64,000 nt of DNA from Streptomyces sp. ITFR-21 (GTDB taxonomy: Bacteria; Actinomycetota; Actinomycetes; Streptomycetales; Streptomycetaceae): positions 5,864,001 through 5,928,000 of the forward strand of contig NZ_CP134605.1 of assembly GCF_031844685.1 (NCBI RefSeq). The letters are read 5' to 3'. Position 1 is the first letter of the stretch. Each line of letters starts with the position of its first letter. The notes beneath the pieces are model-generated. The model ran no database searches, was not told the origin of the DNA, and worked only from the letters and a program-made list of their open reading frames with translations. The position numbers and the translations under genes are program-made. Shown here one piece after another: positions 19,180 through 29,077 of the stretch.

Positions 19180-19986
19180 GTGACCGACCAGGGATTCCCC
19201 GTCGAGGAGATCGACACCAGCCGGCCGCACCCGGCGCGGATGTACGACTACTTCCTCGGCGGCCGGGACAACTACGAGGTCGACCGCGAGGCGGCGCACG
19301 GCATCCTGGAGGTCGCCCCCGAGGTGCCGGCGAGCGCCCGCGCCAACCGCGACTTCCTCGGCCGGGCGGTCCGCTTCCTGGCCGAGAGCGGCATCCGGCA
19401 GATCATCGACATCGGTACCGGCATCCCGACCTCGCCGAACACCCACGAGCTGGCGCACGCCGTCTCGCCCGAGGTGCGCGTCGCCTACGTCGACAACGAC
19501 CCGATCGTGGCCACCCACGCCGGCGCCCGGCTCACCGGCACCGGCAACACCGGCTTCTTCCTGGGCGACATGCGCGAGCCGCGTACCATCCTCGACCACC
19601 CCACCATCGGCAAGCTGATCGACTTCGACGAGCCGGTCGCGCTGATGCTGGTGTCGGTCCTGCACTTCGTCACCGACGCCGAGGACCCGGCCGGCATGAT
19701 CGCCGCCTACCGGGACGCGCTGCCGCCCGGCAGCCTGCTGGTGCTCTCGCACGCCACCGGCGACTTCCACCAGGACCACGTCGGCGAGGTGCTGGAGATC
19801 TACAAGAGGGCCACCGCGAGCCTGACCGCCCGCAGCCACGCCGAGGTGAAGGCCCTCTTCGACGGCTTCGAACTGCTCGACCCCGGCCTGGTCCAGGTGC
19901 CGCTGTGGCGCCCGGACGGCCCCCCGCCGGAGCCCTCCGAGGTCCGCCGCATCTCGGTCTACGGCGGCGTCGGCCGCAAGCTCTGA
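19180..19986 (+). CDS. SAM-dependent methyltransferase (DUF574 family), copy 1
   Basis: About 268 aa. The family signature PARMYDYFLGGRDNYEVDRE lies near residue 20, and the SAM-binding segment IIDIGTGIPTSPNTHE near residue 78, followed by VAYVDNDPIVATHA. Substrate unknown; these proteins are abundant in Streptomyces. GTG at 19180 after GGAGGAC. Strongly similar to the next gene, including blocks of identical nucleotides around the SAM-binding region, indicating a fairly recent tandem duplication. Confidence 0.88.
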   Translation: MTDQGFPVEEIDTSRPHPARMYDYFLGGRDNYEVDREAAHGILEVAPEVPASARANRDFLGRAVRFLAESGIRQIIDIGTGIPTSPNTHELAHAVSPEVRVAYVDNDPIVATHAGARLTGTGNTGFFLGDMREPRTILDHPTIGKLIDFDEPVALMLVSVLHFVTDAEDPAGMIAAYRDALPPGSLLVLSHATGDFHQDHVGEVLEIYKRATASLTARSHAEVKALFDGFELLDPGLVQVPLWRPDGPPPEPSEVRRISVYGGVGRKL

Positions 19987-20099
19987 CCGAACCCCGGGGC
20001 CGCCGTCGGCCGACCGGCTTCCCGGCCTCCCCCGGCCCGTCCGGGGGAGGCCGACCGACTGAACGACCGGCCGGCGACCCGGCCAGAGCGGAGAACGGC

Positions 20100-20903
20100 G
20101 TGACCGACCAGGGATTCCCGGTTGACGAGATCGACACCAGCCGGCCGCACCCGGCGCGGATGTACGACTACTACCTCGGCGGCCGGGACAACTACGAGGT
20201 CGACCGGGAGGCCGCCCAACGCGTCATCGACCTGATCCCCGACATCGTCCCCGGGGCCCGCGGCAACCGGGAGTTCCTGCACCGGGCGGTCCGCTTCCTG
20301 GCCGACAGCGGCATCGAGCAGTTCATCGACATCGGTACCGGCATCCCGACCTCGCCGAACACCCACGAGATCGCCCGGTCGGTGGCCCCCGACAGCCGCG
20401 TCGCCTACGTCGACAACGACCCGATCGTGGCCACCCACGCCGGCGCCCGGCTCACCGGCACCGGCAACACCGGCTTCTTCCTCGGTGACATACGCCGGCC
20501 GCGTACCATCCTCGACCACCCCACCATCGGCAAGCTGATCGACTTCGACCGGCCGGTCGCGCTGATGCTGGTGGCCGTCCTGCACTTCATCACCGACGAG
20601 GAGGACCCGGCCGGACTGGTCGCCGAGCTGCGCGACGCGCTGCCCGCCGGCAGCTACCTGGTGCTCTCGCACGGCACCGCGGACTTCCACCAGGCCGGTA
20701 TGCCCGAGGTCTTCAAGATCTACGAGAAGGCCACCGCCACCTTGAACCTTCGCCCGCGCACCGAAATCCTCGGCTTCTTCGACGGCTTCGAACTGCTCGA
20801 CCCCGGCCTGGTCCAGGTCCCCCTGTGGCGCCCCGGGAAGGTGCCCACCCCGGAAGAGGTCAGCCGGGTCGGCTTCTACGGCGCCGTCGCCCGCAAGCTC
20901 TGA
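20100..20903 (+). CDS. SAM-dependent methyltransferase (DUF574 family), copy 2
   Basis: About 267 aa paralogue of the preceding gene, with the same N-terminus (TDQGFPVDEIDTSRPHPARM), the same SAM motif (FIDIGTGIPTSPNTHE) and the same end (DGFELLDPGLVQVPLWRPG). Differences cluster in residues 40-60 and in the C-terminal third. GTG at 20100 after GGAGAAC. The two are in the same orientation with a 113-bp gap. Confidence 0.88.
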   Translation: MTDQGFPVDEIDTSRPHPARMYDYYLGGRDNYEVDREAAQRVIDLIPDIVPGARGNREFLHRAVRFLADSGIEQFIDIGTGIPTSPNTHEIARSVAPDSRVAYVDNDPIVATHAGARLTGTGNTGFFLGDIRRPRTILDHPTIGKLIDFDRPVALMLVAVLHFITDEEDPAGLVAELRDALPAGSYLVLSHGTADFHQAGMPEVFKIYEKATATLNLRPRTEILGFFDGFELLDPGLVQVPLWRPGKVPTPEEVSRVGFYGAVARKL

Positions 20904-20948
20904 CCGCGCCGCGCCGCCCGCCGCCCCGGAGCGGGCGGCCGGACCCGG

Positions 20949-21977
20949 TCAGCGCGGCGCCGCCACCGCCACCGTCACCCCGTCCAGCGTGCCCGCGAAG
21001 TCCGCGCCCAGCGCGCGCGACGGGGTCTGGAAGCCGGCCGGGAGCTCCGCGAGCCGGACCACGATCCGCAGGACCGCGTCCGCGGTCAGCCGGTACGGGC
21101 TCGGCCCGGTCAGCGTCGCGGTCACCGTGTTGCCCGCCGCGTCCCGGGCCCGCCCCCACACCTCGCAGCTGGAGGCACCCAGCGCCCGCTCGCCCGGCCC
21201 GCGCACCAGCCGCCCGACCGCGGCGGACACCGCGCCCCGCAGCGGCCCCAGCCTGAGCGCCCGGGTCGCGGCCAGCGCGGGCCCCGGCAGCGCGGTGTAC
21301 GTGGTGATGTCGGGGATACCCGTCGAGTGGTACGCGGTGCTGACATCGCCCCACGGCACCGACACCACCGTGCGCGGCCCGGAGACGAAGCCCGCCCGCA
21401 CCTGGCGGGAGCCGAAGGGCACGCTGCGGATCTCCCCGCCGGCCCGGATCCGGCCGCCCCCCACCGCGCCCTCCAGCGCCGTCCGCGCGGTACCCGGGCT
21501 CGGCCCGCCGCCGGTCAGGAAGGCCAGGTCCAACTGCGTCGCGTCCGGCAGCCGCGCGGCCAGCAGCGCCGCCACGCAGTCGGTCGGCACCACGTCGAAG
21601 CCCGCGCCCGGCAGCAGCGTCACACCGGCCGCCGCCGCTCGCGGACCCAGCGCGTACAGCGACTCGAAGACGTCGATCTCACCGGTGATGTCCAGATACC
21701 GGGTCCCCGTCTCGATACAGGCCGCCGCCATCGGCAGCGCGGTCCGCGCGAACGGACCCGCACAGTGCGCCACCGCGTCCACCCCGGCCAGCCCACGGCG
21801 TATCGCGGCCGGCTCGCTCAGCCCGAACACCCGGTGCTCCAGGCCGAGTTCGGCAGCAAGCGGCAGCAGCTTGGCGGCGTTCCGGCCGGCCAGCACCGGC
21901 CGCAGGCCCTGCGCGGCGGCGCGGCGCGCGATGAGGCGGCCGGTGTACCCGGTGGCGCCGTACAACAGCCAGGTCAT
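20949..21977 (-). CDS. Saccharopine dehydrogenase-like NAD(P)-binding protein
   Basis: About 342 aa. A Rossmann motif at the very N-terminus (WLLYGATGYTGRLIARRAAA) and the following VDAVAHCAGPFARTALPM and GTRYLDITGEI segments are typical of trans-acting enoyl reductase/saccharopine dehydrogenase-like proteins. ATG at 21977 is preceded on this strand by GAGGAGGATC. Substrate unknown. Confidence 0.85.
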   Translation of the reverse strand: MTWLLYGATGYTGRLIARRAAAQGLRPVLAGRNAAKLLPLAAELGLEHRVFGLSEPAAIRRGLAGVDAVAHCAGPFARTALPMAAACIETGTRYLDITGEIDVFESLYALGPRAAAAGVTLLPGAGFDVVPTDCVAALLAARLPDATQLDLAFLTGGGPSPGTARTALEGAVGGGRIRAGGEIRSVPFGSRQVRAGFVSGPRTVVSVPWGDVSTAYHSTGIPDITTYTALPGPALAATRALRLGPLRGAVSAAVGRLVRGPGERALGASSCEVWGRARDAAGNTVTATLTGPSPYRLTADAVLRIVVRLAELPAGFQTPSRALGADFAGTLDGVTVAVAAPR

Positions 21978-22079
21978 GGGTGTGATCCTCCTCGGAGGTG
22001 GTGACCGGAACCGTACACGCGCCGCCTCGGCACGCGATATCGGGTGGGCGGTCGGCCCCGGACATGCGACGCTGGTGGT

Positions 22080-22346
22080 ATGACCGACCCAGAGCACGAG
22101 GCCAGTGTGGCCCCTGACGCAACCCCCCAGGACGCCGCCGCGGCCGACGACCCCGAGACCGCGCCCCGCACACCGGAGCCGGCCGAGGACGAGGACGACG
22201 TGAAGCGGAAGTTCCGCGAGGCTCTGCTGCGCAAGCAGGGCGCCCGGCAAGGCGGCACCGCCGGCGCGGGCCCCGACCAGTCCAAGGTCCACGGCGCCCA
22301 CGGCCGCGCCGGCGGCCCCCGCGAGTTCCGCCGCAAGAGCGGCTGA
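22080..22346 (+). CDS. DUF5302 small protein
   Basis: 88 aa, highly charged and Ala-rich, probably disordered at the N-terminus. The C-terminal DDVKRKFREALLRKQGARQG and SKVHGAHGRAGGPREFRRKS match the actinobacterial DUF5302 pattern. Function unknown. ATG at 22080; divergent from the dehydrogenase gene. Confidence 0.75.
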   Translation: MTDPEHEASVAPDATPQDAAAADDPETAPRTPEPAEDEDDVKRKFREALLRKQGARQGGTAGAGPDQSKVHGAHGRAGGPREFRRKSG

Positions 22347-22478
22347 CGGCGCCGGGCCCGCCCCGCCGGGGCCGGCCCGCCGAGACCCGCCGAGACCGAC
22401 CGCCATCGTCCCGAGCCCGCCCGGCCCCCGCCGGGCGGGCCGTTCTCCGTCCGCGCCCCGCGGCGTAGGGTCGCGCAG

Positions 22479-24494
22479 GTGACGACGAACCCCCTGCTGT
22501 GCCCCAGCCCCCTGCCCTACCGGCTGCCGCAGTTCGCCGAGATCCGGGACGAGCACTACCTGCCCGCCTTCGAACACGCCCTGGCCGAGCACCTTGCGCA
22601 GGTGGAGGCCGTCGCCGGCGATCCCGAGCCCGCCACCTTCGACAACACGCTGCTGGCACTGGAGCGTTCGGGCGAACTGCTGGCCCGGGTCCGCGCGGTC
22701 TTCCACAACCAGGCGTCCGCGCACCTCACCCCCGCGCTGCGCGAGGCCGAACCGCGGATCAGCGCGATGCTCGCCGCGCACGACGACGCCGTGCACCTGA
22801 ACGGACCGCTCTTCGCCCGTATCTCGGCGCTGTACGACGCGCGCGACACGCTCGGCCTCGACCCCGTCTCGCTGCGGCTGCTGGAGCGCTACTACACCGT
22901 CTACCGCCGGGCCGGTGCGGAACTGCCCGCCGAGGGGCAGCGGCGGCTGCGCGACCTGAACGCCCGGATCGCCGCCGCCTGCACCGCCTTCGGCCAGAAC
23001 GTGCTGGCCGCCAACGCCGCTGACGCACTCGTCCTGGACAATCCCGCCCAGCTGTCCGGCCTGTCGCGCGCCGCCGTCGCCGCGGCCGCCGAGAACGCCC
23101 GCAGGCTGGGCCACGAGGGCCGCTGGGCGATCAGCCTGAAGAACTTCTCCAACCAGCCGGAGCTCGCCGACCTGGAGGACCGTGAGGTCCGCGCGCGCCT
23201 GCTCGACCTCTCCTTGAACCGCGCCAAGGACACCAACGGCCCGCTCGCCGTCACCATCGCCACCCTGCGCGCCGAACGCGCCGCCCTGCTCGGCTACGAC
23301 AACCACGCCGCGTACGCCGTCGCCGACCGGACGGCCGGCCGCGCCGAGGCCGTCACCGACCTGCTGGCCCGGCTGGTCCCGCCCGCCGTCGCCGACGCCC
23401 GGCGCGAGGCCGACGCGCTGGCCCAACTCGCCGGCGGGCCGGTCGAGGCGTGCGACCGGGCCTACTGGTCCGGCCGGCTCCGCAAAGAGCGCCACGGCGT
23501 CGACGAGGCCGCGCTGCGCCCGTACTTCGAACTCGGCAAGGTCCTGCGCGACGGCGTCTTCCACGCCGCCCGCGAGCTGTACGGCATCACCCTCACCGAG
23601 CGCGCCGACCTGCCCGGCTACCACCCCGAGGTGCGGGTCTTCGAGGTCTTCGACGCCGACGGCAGCGGCCTCGGCCTGTTCCTGTGCGACTTCTTCGCCC
23701 GCGACTCCAAGCGCGGCGGCGCCTGGATGAACGCGCTGGTCGAACAGTCCGCCCTGCGCGGCACCCGGCCGGTGGTCGTCAACAACCACAACATCCCCAA
23801 GCCCGCCCCCGGCGAGCCCGTGCTGCTCACCCTCGCCCAGGTGCGGACCCTCTTCCACGAGTTCGGGCACGCCCTGCACGGGCTGTTCTCGGCCGTGCAC
23901 CACCCCTTCTTCGCCGGTACCGCCGTGCCCAGCGACTTCGTCGAATACCCCTCCCAGGTCAACGAGATGTGGGCGCTGTGGCCCGAGGTCCTCACCCGCT
24001 ACGCCACCCACCACGAGACGGGTGAGCCGATACCGGAGGCCACCGCCGCCCGGATGCGGGAGGCGGCCCGCTCCGGCCGGAGCTTCGGCACGGTCGAGTA
24101 CCTCGCCGCGACCCTGCTCGACTGGGCCTGGCACACCCTGCCCGCCGGCGCCGACCCCGGCGACCCCCTCGCCTTCGAGGCCGCCGCCCTCCGGCGGGCC
24201 GGCCTCGACCTGCCGGCGATCCCGCCGCGCTACCGCACCCCCTACTTCACCCACGTCTTCAACGGCCAGTACAGCGCGGGCTACTACTCCTACATCTGGA
24301 GCGAGGTCCTGGACGCCGACACCGTCGGGTGGTTCGGTGCCAACGGCGGCCTGCGCCGCGCGAGCGGTGACACCTTCCGCCGCGAACTCCTCTCCAAGGG
24401 CGGCAGCGTGGACCCCATGCAGGCTTTCCAGGCCGTCCTCGGACGCCCGCCGAGAGTCGAACCGCTGCTGGAACGCAGGGGGTTGGCGGGCTGA
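22479..24494 (+). CDS. M3-family metallopeptidase (peptidyl-dipeptidase/oligopeptidase)
   Basis: 671 aa cytoplasmic zinc peptidase. The zinc motif is LFHEFGHALHGLFS (HExxH) near residue 460, with the downstream Glu ligand in DFVEYPSQVNEMW. The N-terminus (LPYRLPQFAEIRDEHYLPAF) is characteristic of the Dcp/OpdA subgroup. GTG at 22479. It degrades short peptides in this family. Confidence 0.92.
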   Translation: MTTNPLLCPSPLPYRLPQFAEIRDEHYLPAFEHALAEHLAQVEAVAGDPEPATFDNTLLALERSGELLARVRAVFHNQASAHLTPALREAEPRISAMLAAHDDAVHLNGPLFARISALYDARDTLGLDPVSLRLLERYYTVYRRAGAELPAEGQRRLRDLNARIAAACTAFGQNVLAANAADALVLDNPAQLSGLSRAAVAAAAENARRLGHEGRWAISLKNFSNQPELADLEDREVRARLLDLSLNRAKDTNGPLAVTIATLRAERAALLGYDNHAAYAVADRTAGRAEAVTDLLARLVPPAVADARREADALAQLAGGPVEACDRAYWSGRLRKERHGVDEAALRPYFELGKVLRDGVFHAARELYGITLTERADLPGYHPEVRVFEVFDADGSGLGLFLCDFFARDSKRGGAWMNALVEQSALRGTRPVVVNNHNIPKPAPGEPVLLTLAQVRTLFHEFGHALHGLFSAVHHPFFAGTAVPSDFVEYPSQVNEMWALWPEVLTRYATHHETGEPIPEATAARMREAARSGRSFGTVEYLAATLLDWAWHTLPAGADPGDPLAFEAAALRRAGLDLPAIPPRYRTPYFTHVFNGQYSAGYYSYIWSEVLDADTVGWFGANGGLRRASGDTFRRELLSKGGSVDPMQAFQAVLGRPPRVEPLLERRGLAG

Positions 24495-24659
24495 CCGGCG
24501 GCGCGGCGGTTCGGGCGTCCGGCTGTGCGGTCGTACGGCGGGCCGAAGCCGTACCAGGGGCATGACGCTGCGCGATGCCGGGGCCCACCCGATCTTCGGC
24601 GCCGCAGCATAATGGGACCGGCGAAAACCCGCCGCCCGACGAACTTGCCTGGAGGTCCC

Positions 24660-25862
24660 GTGACCGAAGCCGGCCGACCGCCGTCCCGCCTTGTGAAGTT
24701 GCGCCCCGCACCCTTCGGCGCGGACCCCGCCGGCGCCCGGCTGGAGCGCATCCTGCGCTCACCGAACTACGCGGACGGCGCCTTCGTGAACCCTGTCGGG
24801 GCCCGCAGCGTCCCCAGCGGCGGCCTGATCAAGTCGCTGCCGGCCAACCTCCGCAAGGAGGCCAGGCTGTCCCGCAAGCCCGCCCGCCCCATCCCCGTGC
24901 ATCCCACCACCCTCGCCGACATCGCCGAGCCGCCCGGCTCCGGGCTGCGGCTGACCTGGATGGGCCACTCCTCGGTGCTCGCCGAGATCGGCGGCCGGCG
25001 GGTGCTGTTCGACCCGGTCTGGGGCGAGCGCTGCTCGCCCTTCGCCTTCGCCGGACCCCGGCGGATCCACCCCACCCCCGTACCGCTGGCGTCCCTCACC
25101 GGCCTGGACGTGGTGGTCATCTCGCACGACCACTACGACCACCTGGACATGCCGACGATCACCGCGCTGATCAGCGGCGACGTGCTGTTCGCGGTGCCGC
25201 TGGGCGTCGGCTCCCACCTGGAGCACTGGGGCGTACCGCCGGAGCGGCTGCGCGAACTGGACTGGAACGAGTCCACCGAGGTGGCCGGCCTCACCCTGAC
25301 CGCCACTCCGGCCCGGCACTTCTGCGGCCGCGGGCTGCGCGGTCGCCAGCAGACCCTGTGGGCGTCCTGGGCCGTCACCGACGGCACCCACCGCATCTAC
25401 CACAGCGGCGACACCGGCTACTTCCCCGGCTTCGCCGACATCGGCGCCGAGCACGGCCCGTTCGACGCCACGATGATCCAGATCGGCGCGTACAGCGAGT
25501 TCTGGCCGGACATCCACATGACCCCGGCCGAGGGCATGCGGGCGCACGTCGACCTGTCCGGCGGCACACCGGCCGGCGTGATGATGCCCATCCACTGGGG
25601 CACCTTCAACCTCGCCCAGCACCCCTGGGCCGAACCGGCCGAGGGCACCGTGGCCGCCGCCCGCGAGGTCGGCGCCGCGATCGCCACCCCTCGTGTCGGC
25701 GCGCCCTTCGAGCCCGCCGTCCCGCGGCCCGACGACTGGTGGTGGCGCGAGGTGGCCCTCCCGCCCGCCGGCGGCTGGCCGGCGTTCCCCCCGTCCGCGG
25801 CCTCCGACGCCACCGACCGGGACGACCGCGAGGGCGGCTACGAGGTCGCCCGGCCGAAGTAG
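24660..25862 (+). CDS. MBL-fold metallo-hydrolase (NAPE-PLD/UlaG-like)
   Basis: About 400 aa. The metal-binding motif ISHDHYDHLDMPT (HxHxDH) is near residue 157; further ligands are expected at RHFCG, HSGDTGYFPG and PIHWGTF. The early LTWMGHSSVLAEIGGRRVLF strand pair is typical of the family. GTG at 24660 has a perfect GGAGG at 24651-24655. Homologues are assumed to act on lipids or phosphodiesters, but the substrate cannot be deduced. Confidence 0.88.
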   Translation: MTEAGRPPSRLVKLRPAPFGADPAGARLERILRSPNYADGAFVNPVGARSVPSGGLIKSLPANLRKEARLSRKPARPIPVHPTTLADIAEPPGSGLRLTWMGHSSVLAEIGGRRVLFDPVWGERCSPFAFAGPRRIHPTPVPLASLTGLDVVVISHDHYDHLDMPTITALISGDVLFAVPLGVGSHLEHWGVPPERLRELDWNESTEVAGLTLTATPARHFCGRGLRGRQQTLWASWAVTDGTHRIYHSGDTGYFPGFADIGAEHGPFDATMIQIGAYSEFWPDIHMTPAEGMRAHVDLSGGTPAGVMMPIHWGTFNLAQHPWAEPAEGTVAAAREVGAAIATPRVGAPFEPAVPRPDDWWWREVALPPAGGWPAFPPSAASDATDRDDREGGYEVARPK

Positions 25863-26062
25863 CCTGCGGGGCCGGCCGATGTGGCCCGCGAGGCGGCCGG
25901 ACCCGGCCGCGCTCCCGTCTGCGTCTGCCGCGTCTGCCGCGTCTGCTGCTTCTGCTGTGTCCGCGTTCGCGCCCGCGACCCGGTTCGCGTCCCCGCCCGG
26001 ACCCCGGCCCGCGGGGGGCGGGCGGGGGAGCGCGGGGCCCGTCCGGCTGAGGGGCCGCGGGC
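25863..26062. other. Convergent intergenic region with short repeats
   Basis: Gap between the convergent MBL and GH2 genes. It contains imperfect GTCTGC/TCTGCC iterations (about 25917-25962) and G-rich tracts (about 26010-26040). No gene seen. Confidence 0.4.
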
Positions 26063-29000
26063 CTACCGGGGTTCCGGGGCGTCGGGGGTGTCGGCGGCCG
26101 TAGCGGGTGCGGACGCGGGTGCGGACGCGGGTGCGGACGCGGTGGCTTCGGTGAAGGTGAAGGAGAAGGCGGCCGGGGCCGCCGCCAGGCGGAAGGCGGG
26201 GAGCACCTCAGGGCCGCAGGCGTGGCTGCCGACGCCGTGCAGCGCGTGGTCCAGGTGCAGCCACAGGGTCTCCTCGGCACGCAGCTCATGGGTGTGCCCG
26301 GCGGCGTCCAACGCCTGCGTGCTCCACGGCCGGACGGTCAGCCAGAAGGCCGGGGCGCCCGCCACCCGTATCCCCGCGCCGTCCGCGCCGCGCAGCTCCG
26401 CCCAGCGCACGTCGGCCCGCGCGCCGTTCTCCTGCGGGCGCACGTACGGCGTCTGCAGCGCGCCCACGGTGGCGCGGTAGCGGCCGATCCTGGAGGCCGC
26501 CCGGGTGTCCGGGTACGCCTCGCCGGGGCCGCCGCCGTACCACGCGACGGTGTCCAGCGCCGGCGGCAGCCCCATCCGTACCCCGAGCCTGGGCAGCGGC
26601 AGGTCCCAGTCGCCCTCCGGCGTCACCTGGACGTCCAGCCGCAGCCGGTCACCGGTCGCCGACCACGAGTAGACGGTAAGCAGCCCCAGCCCGGAGGCGG
26701 CGGGCGCGACGCGGGTGGCCACGGTCAAAGTATCCCCGCCGAAACCGACCCGCGCGATCCGGTGCCGCATCCGGTGCAGCCCCGACTCCCGCCACCGCCG
26801 GTCGAGTTGACCGTCCGGATGGATGTCCCGGCCGCGGTCGTTGTCGATCGGCGCCCGCCACACGTCCAGCACCGGACCCTGCACCGGAAGGCCGGCCAGC
26901 CGCGTCAGCCTGCCGCTCGCCGCGTCGAAGGCGCCGGGCCCCAGCACGATCACCCCGTCCCCGGCCCGCCGCGGGGTGTGCGGTCCGCCCCGGCCGGCCG
27001 TGGTCCGCCTGACGGGCGCAGGCCGGGGGGCCGCTTCGAACTGCGTCCAGGCCACCTCGTGCCCGGCGGGCGCCCACGCGGTGTCCTCCGCGAGCACCGC
27101 CCGTACCGTCCACCACGCCTCCGACGCGTCATCGGCGCCCGGTAGCCCTGACAGCCCCGGCAGCCCCAACTCCGCGCTCCCGCCCGGCCCGAGCGGTGGC
27201 ACGGTCAGCCGCCCGCCGTCGCGGGCCACGCCGTCCTCCTCGTACACCCATCGGAACGCCAGCCCCGAAAGATCGGCGAAGTCATGGCGGTTGGTGACCG
27301 TCACGGTGCCGCGCCCGCAGTCCCCGGTCAGCCGTACCGGCTCGATCACCTTCTTGTACTCGACCAGCCTCGGCGAGGGCGTCCGGTCGGGGAAGACCAG
27401 GCCGTCGCAGACGAAGTTCCCGTCGTGCACCTCCTCGCCGAAGTCCCCGCCGTAGGCGTAGTACGCCGTCCCGTCCGCGGCCCTGCGCCGCAGCCCGTGG
27501 TCGATCCACTCCCAGACGAAGCCGCCCTGGCAGCGCTCGTAGGTCTCGAAGATCCGCTGATACTCCGTCAGACCGCCGGGCCCGTTGCCCATCGCGTGCG
27601 CGTACTCGCACAGCAGGAACGGCATGCCGCGCCGCCGCCGGTCCAACTCCGCGTCCGCCAGGGGTGGTTCGGCCCGCTGCCCGATCAACTCGGTCTCGGC
27701 GTGGTCGGTGTACATCCGCGAGTAGACGTCCACGTCGGCGCAGGACCAGTCCCCCTCGTAGTGGATCGGCCGGTCCGCGTCCCGCCCGCGGATCCACGAC
27801 GCCATCGCGGCCAGCCCCCGCCCGGTGCCGCACTCGTTGCCCAGCGACCACATGACCACCGACGGGTGGTTCTTGTCCCGCTCCACCATCCGGGCCGCCC
27901 GGTCCAGCAGCGCGGGCGTCCACCGCTCGTCGTCCACCGGGTTGCCGCGCCAGCCCACCTCCAGGAAGCCGTGCGTCTCCAGGTCGCACTCGTCGACCAC
28001 CCACATCCCGAGCTCGTCGCACAGGTCGAGGAAGGCCGGATGCGGCGGATAGTGGCTGGTACGGACCGCGTTGACGTTGTGCTGCTTCATCAGCAGCAGG
28101 TCGCGGCGCATCGTCTCCAGGTCCACCACCCGGCCGTGATCGGGGTCGAACTCGTGCCGGTTCACCCCGCGGAACAGGATCCGCCGCCCGTTGACCTTCA
28201 GTACCCCGTCCTGGACCGCCACGGTACGGAAGCCGATCCGCAGCGGAATCCGCTCGCCCTCGGTCGCCAACTCCGCGTCGTACAGCCGTGGCAGCTCCGC
28301 CGACCACGGCTCGACGGGCACCGTCACCGGCTCACCGGTCGGGATGTCCAGGCCCAACTCCGGTACGGTAACCGTCCCCCGGGGCTCGCAGTCGACCCGC
28401 AGCGTGCCGGTGCCGGTGGTGTGGTCGTAGTCGCAGTGCACGAAGAAGTCGGTGACCGAGCCCTCGGGCCGCTCGATCAGCGTCACGTCCCGGAAGATGC
28501 CCGGCAGCCACCACATGTCCTGGTCCTCCAGATAACTGCCCGACGACCACTGGTGCACCCGGACCGCCAGTACGTTGCCGCGCGGCCGCAGCTGCTCGCC
28601 CACCGCGAACTCCACCGGCAGCCGGCTGCCCTTGAACGTCCCCAACTCCACGCCGTTGAGCCAGACCCGGGCGCAGGAGTCCACCCCGTCGAACCGCAGC
28701 ACCGCCGCCCCGCCCGGCCAGTCGTCCGGCAGGTCGAACATCCGCAGGTGGTCGCCGGTCGGGTTCTCCGTCGGCACCCGCGGCGGCTCGACCGGGAAGG
28801 GATAGCGCACATTGGTGTACGCGGGCCGCCCGTACCCCTGGAGCGGCCAGTGCGCTGGCACCGTCAGCACGTCCCAGCGCGAGGCGTCGTACCCGGGCCG
28901 CGCGAAGGAGTCGTCCTCGGCGGTCGCGGTCGCCGACAGCCGGAACCGCCAGGTCCCGCCGAGGTTCACCCGCCGCGCGTCCGACACCGACCACCAGGCC

Positions 29001-29077
29001 CGCGCGGGCACCGCTCCCGTGCCGGGCGACACGTCCTCGTAGTAGGGAAGTGTCCCGTCCGGCGGCGCCTGCTGCAT
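26063..29077 (-). CDS. Beta-galactosidase, glycoside hydrolase family 2
   Basis: About 1004 aa, the length of LacZ-type enzymes. The acid/base Glu is in VMWSLGNECGTGRGL (about residue 426) and the nucleophile Glu in FLLCEYAHAMGNGPGG (about residue 500). The N-terminal jelly-roll starts with RRVNLGGTWRFRLSATA; the C-terminal small-chain domain contains DTVAWYGGGPGEAYPDT. No signal peptide, so cytoplasmic. The last 30 residues are an Ala-Ser-Pro repeat encoded by iterated GCGGACGCGGGT units, outside the catalytic fold. ATG at 29077 has GAGGAGC upstream. Confidence 0.93.
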   Translation of the reverse strand: MQQAPPDGTLPYYEDVSPGTGAVPARAWWSVSDARRVNLGGTWRFRLSATATAEDDSFARPGYDASRWDVLTVPAHWPLQGYGRPAYTNVRYPFPVEPPRVPTENPTGDHLRMFDLPDDWPGGAAVLRFDGVDSCARVWLNGVELGTFKGSRLPVEFAVGEQLRPRGNVLAVRVHQWSSGSYLEDQDMWWLPGIFRDVTLIERPEGSVTDFFVHCDYDHTTGTGTLRVDCEPRGTVTVPELGLDIPTGEPVTVPVEPWSAELPRLYDAELATEGERIPLRIGFRTVAVQDGVLKVNGRRILFRGVNRHEFDPDHGRVVDLETMRRDLLLMKQHNVNAVRTSHYPPHPAFLDLCDELGMWVVDECDLETHGFLEVGWRGNPVDDERWTPALLDRAARMVERDKNHPSVVMWSLGNECGTGRGLAAMASWIRGRDADRPIHYEGDWSCADVDVYSRMYTDHAETELIGQRAEPPLADAELDRRRRGMPFLLCEYAHAMGNGPGGLTEYQRIFETYERCQGGFVWEWIDHGLRRRAADGTAYYAYGGDFGEEVHDGNFVCDGLVFPDRTPSPRLVEYKKVIEPVRLTGDCGRGTVTVTNRHDFADLSGLAFRWVYEEDGVARDGGRLTVPPLGPGGSAELGLPGLSGLPGADDASEAWWTVRAVLAEDTAWAPAGHEVAWTQFEAAPRPAPVRRTTAGRGGPHTPRRAGDGVIVLGPGAFDAASGRLTRLAGLPVQGPVLDVWRAPIDNDRGRDIHPDGQLDRRWRESGLHRMRHRIARVGFGGDTLTVATRVAPAASGLGLLTVYSWSATGDRLRLDVQVTPEGDWDLPLPRLGVRMGLPPALDTVAWYGGGPGEAYPDTRAASRIGRYRATVGALQTPYVRPQENGARADVRWAELRGADGAGIRVAGAPAFWLTVRPWSTQALDAAGHTHELRAEETLWLHLDHALHGVGSHACGPEVLPAFRLAAAPAAFSFTFTEATASAPASAPASAPATAADTPDAPEPR

